Assembly: GCA_003447515.1 (NCBI GenBank)
Contig: DLZA01000328.1
Coordinates: 1-7,925, forward strand
Source of the DNA: Paracoccaceae bacterium
GTDB lineage: Bacteria; Pseudomonadota; Alphaproteobacteria; Rhodobacterales; Rhodobacteraceae
Direction of reading: 5' to 3'
DNA length: 7,925 nucleotides
Under the pieces are notes generated by a model. That model searched no databases. It was not told where the DNA came from and saw only the letters and a program-made list of their open reading frames with translations. Shown here in pieces: positions 6,898-7,925 of this stretch. The position numbers and the translations under genes are program-made. Each line of letters opens with the position of its first letter. Within the stretch, counting starts at the first letter, position 1.

Positions 6898-7614
6898 CTA
6901 ATTTGCGCCGGTTAGTTCGCGGATTTCCTCCTCAACTTTGTCTAGTATTCCGCAAATTGCAGCTTTAGCCTTCGCCGGACTCTCTTCGACGATTGCGTCA
7001 CGCAAGTGCGCATGTAGGGTCACAGAGCGATGACCAAACTTTGGATTGTCAAACGGCGAACCTTTGAATTTCGAAGCATGGAATGCGTCATCCAACTCAG
7101 CCAAGATCTGCCCATAGAGTGGATTCCCACTCGCCAGATGTATCGCATCATGAAACTCGCGATCCGCTTCCATCCACGGGCGGTCTTTCTCTACTAATTT
7201 GATAATTTTCTTGTAGGCAGCTATGATGATTTCTTTTTGTTGTTTGGTCGCGTAGCGAGCCGCGCGTTGAACAGATTCAATTTCCAGCGTCCGACGAATG
7301 TCGACTAGCCTCAACAAGCCTTCACCCTCGAGTTTAGTTTTCGTTGGGATCAGCCCTTTGGAAGGTCTGATATGTGCTATCAAAAATGTGCCTGAGCCTC
7401 GGCGGCGTCGAACCAGACCTAGTCCTTCCCATCGGTTAAGTGCTTCGCGAATGGTTGTGCGCCCAACACCAAGCTGTTCGCAAAGTTCAGTTTCCGCAGG
7501 GATCTTATCACCGACTTTCAAATCAGCGGCCTCAATCATACCAACCAAAGCATCAAGCACTTCTTCTGTGCGGCTCTTGGTCAATATTGGCGACAGATAG
7601 TCAGCAGCTCTCAC
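6898..7614 (-). CDS. GntR-family transcriptional regulator, FadR subfamily with FCD domain
   Basis: This 238-residue DNA-binding regulator has two domains. The winged helix-turn-helix spans about 12-80, with GDKIPAETELCEQLGVGRTT (35-54) and IREALNRWEGLGLVRRRRGSGTF (55-77) matching the GntR signature. The all-helical FCD effector domain (about 99-233) contains DIRRTLE (105-111) and DREFHDAIHLASGN (151-164). Expected FCD metal ligands are visible as Asp151, His155 and His201, but the position where a third histidine usually lies (about 22 residues later) appears to be Ile223. The start is GTG (7614-7612). In the same frame back to the stop at 7704-7702 there is no ATG, GTG or TTG, so this is the most upstream usable start; its Shine-Dalgarno (GGGGAT, 7626-7621, 6 nt before the GTG) is weak. 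It sits first in the cluster, 46 bp before the binding-protein gene, and probably controls it. No terminator is seen in that gap, so co-transcription is possible. Confidence 0.93.
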   Translation of the reverse strand: MRAADYLSPILTKSRTEEVLDALVGMIEAADLKVGDKIPAETELCEQLGVGRTTIREALNRWEGLGLVRRRRGSGTFLIAHIRPSKGLIPTKTKLEGEGLLRLVDIRRTLEIESVQRAARYATKQQKEIIIAAYKKIIKLVEKDRPWMEADREFHDAIHLASGNPLYGQILAELDDAFHASKFKGSPFDNPKFGHRSVTLHAHLRDAIVEESPAKAKAAICGILDKVEEEIRELTGAN

Positions 7615-7700
7615 AGGATTATCCCCAGCTTTGTTCTTTTCTGGATTCGACCTGGCAGGTAGGACGGCTCTTAAACTGCTAGCGAATCGCTGAAATAAAG

Positions 7701-7729
7701 ATCATATGACATATGTCTGACTTTTCTAA
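7701..7729 (-). promoter_or_regulatory. Putative sigma70-type promoter for the regulator/transporter cluster
   Basis: Read on the minus strand, TTAGAA (7729-7724, 3/6 to TTGACA) is followed after 17 bases by TATGAT (7706-7701, 5/6 to TATAAT). Transcription would start near 7694, giving a leader of about 80 nt before the regulator GTG. The flanking sequence is AT-rich on the upstream side. The -35 match is weak, which fits a regulated promoter but also lowers certainty. No comparably good promoter was noticed in the 46-bp gap before the binding-protein gene, though one inside the regulator's coding region cannot be excluded. Confidence 0.45.
7702..7717. promoter_or_regulatory. Overlapping CATATG palindromes, candidate regulator operator
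   Basis: CATATG occurs twice separated by a single A (7703-7708 and 7710-7715), which is at once a direct repeat and a 13-bp inverted repeat. Extended palindromes GACATATGTC (7708-7717) and TCATATGA (7702-7709) overlap it. The cluster covers the spacer end and -10 of the putative promoter, where a bound repressor would block RNA polymerase. GntR-family proteins bind short palindromes as dimers, and autoregulation is common in the family. The link to the adjacent regulator is inference, and the site does not match the E. coli FadR consensus (TGGTNNNACCA). Confidence 0.5.
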
Positions 7730-7925
7730 GGCTTTTATTTTTGCTATATTTATCTCATTGTTTTCTGCCACTTATGCCACTCTCGAGTGCGAGATCAACG
7801 GCTGACCAAGTTCCAATTTTTGTCCCCAGCTTCTGGCCTGTGCATAATCCTAGATAAGTGAAGCAAAAGACGTGATAGCAACACCAAGACCAACTGATCC
7901 GGTCTGGAATAGCCCCCTGAAAGTG

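Larger units (their letters stand above)
7615..7925. other. Intergenic region upstream of the regulator gene, 311 bp
   Basis: This stretch holds no gene I can support. On the minus strand, 7701-7729 carry the putative promoter and operator of the cluster, and the 7615-7693 part would be a roughly 80-nt leader before the regulator GTG. A short inverted repeat AGCGA-A-TCGCT (7681-7691) lies just downstream of the -10. Around 7720-7760 the sequence is AT-rich. Beyond about 7800 I see nothing recognisable: only very short open frames, no tRNA-like fold and no clear terminator. Whatever gene lies to the right begins or ends outside the window. Confidence 0.6.

Noticed and set aside
7778..7794. Small inverted repeats CACTC-TC-GAGTG and TCTCG-AGTG-CGAGA
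   Set aside because: Arms of 5 bp are expected by chance, and no U-run or promoter element sits next to them.
7774..7857. Possible 27-codon plus-strand ORF in the intergenic region
   Set aside because: It has no Shine-Dalgarno before its ATG and is too short to support without conservation.
7870..7925. Right-edge sequence that could be the terminus of an insertion sequence or another gene
   Set aside because: It gave only a vague impression. No terminal repeat pair, target duplication or transposase frame can be seen before the window ends.

Overview
The window holds one long minus-strand gene cluster, about 7.4 kb, that looks like a self-contained uptake-and-metabolism module. In transcription order (right to left) it encodes a GntR/FadR-type regulator with an FCD ligand domain (7614-6898), a periplasmic oligopeptide/dipeptide-type (cluster C, SBP_bac_5) binding protein (6851-5247), an OppD/DppD-type ATPase (5169-4204), an OppF/DppF-type ATPase (4207-3245), an OppB/DppB-type permease (3235-2300), an OppC/DppC-type permease (2303-1392), and a PLP-dependent class V aminotransferase-fold enzyme of the isopenicillin-N-epimerase-like group (1386-205). 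A 3' fragment of an unidentified plus-strand gene (1-204) runs convergently into the cluster, and the two stop codons abut with no spacer.

The genes after the binding protein are tightly packed: there are 4-bp ATGA overlaps at 4204-4207 and 2300-2303, a 9-bp gap between the second ATPase and the first permease, and a 5-bp gap before the enzyme. This supports one polycistronic message. The 77-bp gap between the binding protein and the first ATPase carries a perfect 10-bp stem-loop followed by a U6 run. It is placed where a leaky terminator or mRNA stabiliser would let the binding protein outnumber the membrane and ATPase subunits. Upstream of the regulator, a plausible sigma70-type promoter (-35 at 7729-7724, -10 at 7706-7701, 17-bp spacing) has overlapping palindromes built on CATATG in its spacer and -10. 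This is a good candidate operator for the regulator itself.

The likely logic is that the regulator senses an imported solute or its metabolite and controls import through the complete five-component ABC transporter. The PLP enzyme then acts on the imported amino-acid-like or peptide-derived compound. The substrate cannot be named from sequence. The last 311 bases (7615-7925) contain the putative promoter/operator and otherwise nothing I can identify.

The window fits a Gram-negative proteobacterium, because the binding protein has a cleavable signal peptide with no lipobox. I think an alphaproteobacterium, perhaps Rhodobacterales, with roughly even GC content is most likely, judged from the gene families and overall protein style. 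That placement is an impression, not a computed result. I did not find evidence of a novel defence, mobile or CRISPR-like system. The points worth a second look are regulatory (operator, intra-operon hairpin), the unassigned substrate of the cluster, and an FCD domain that seems to lack one canonical metal-binding histidine.
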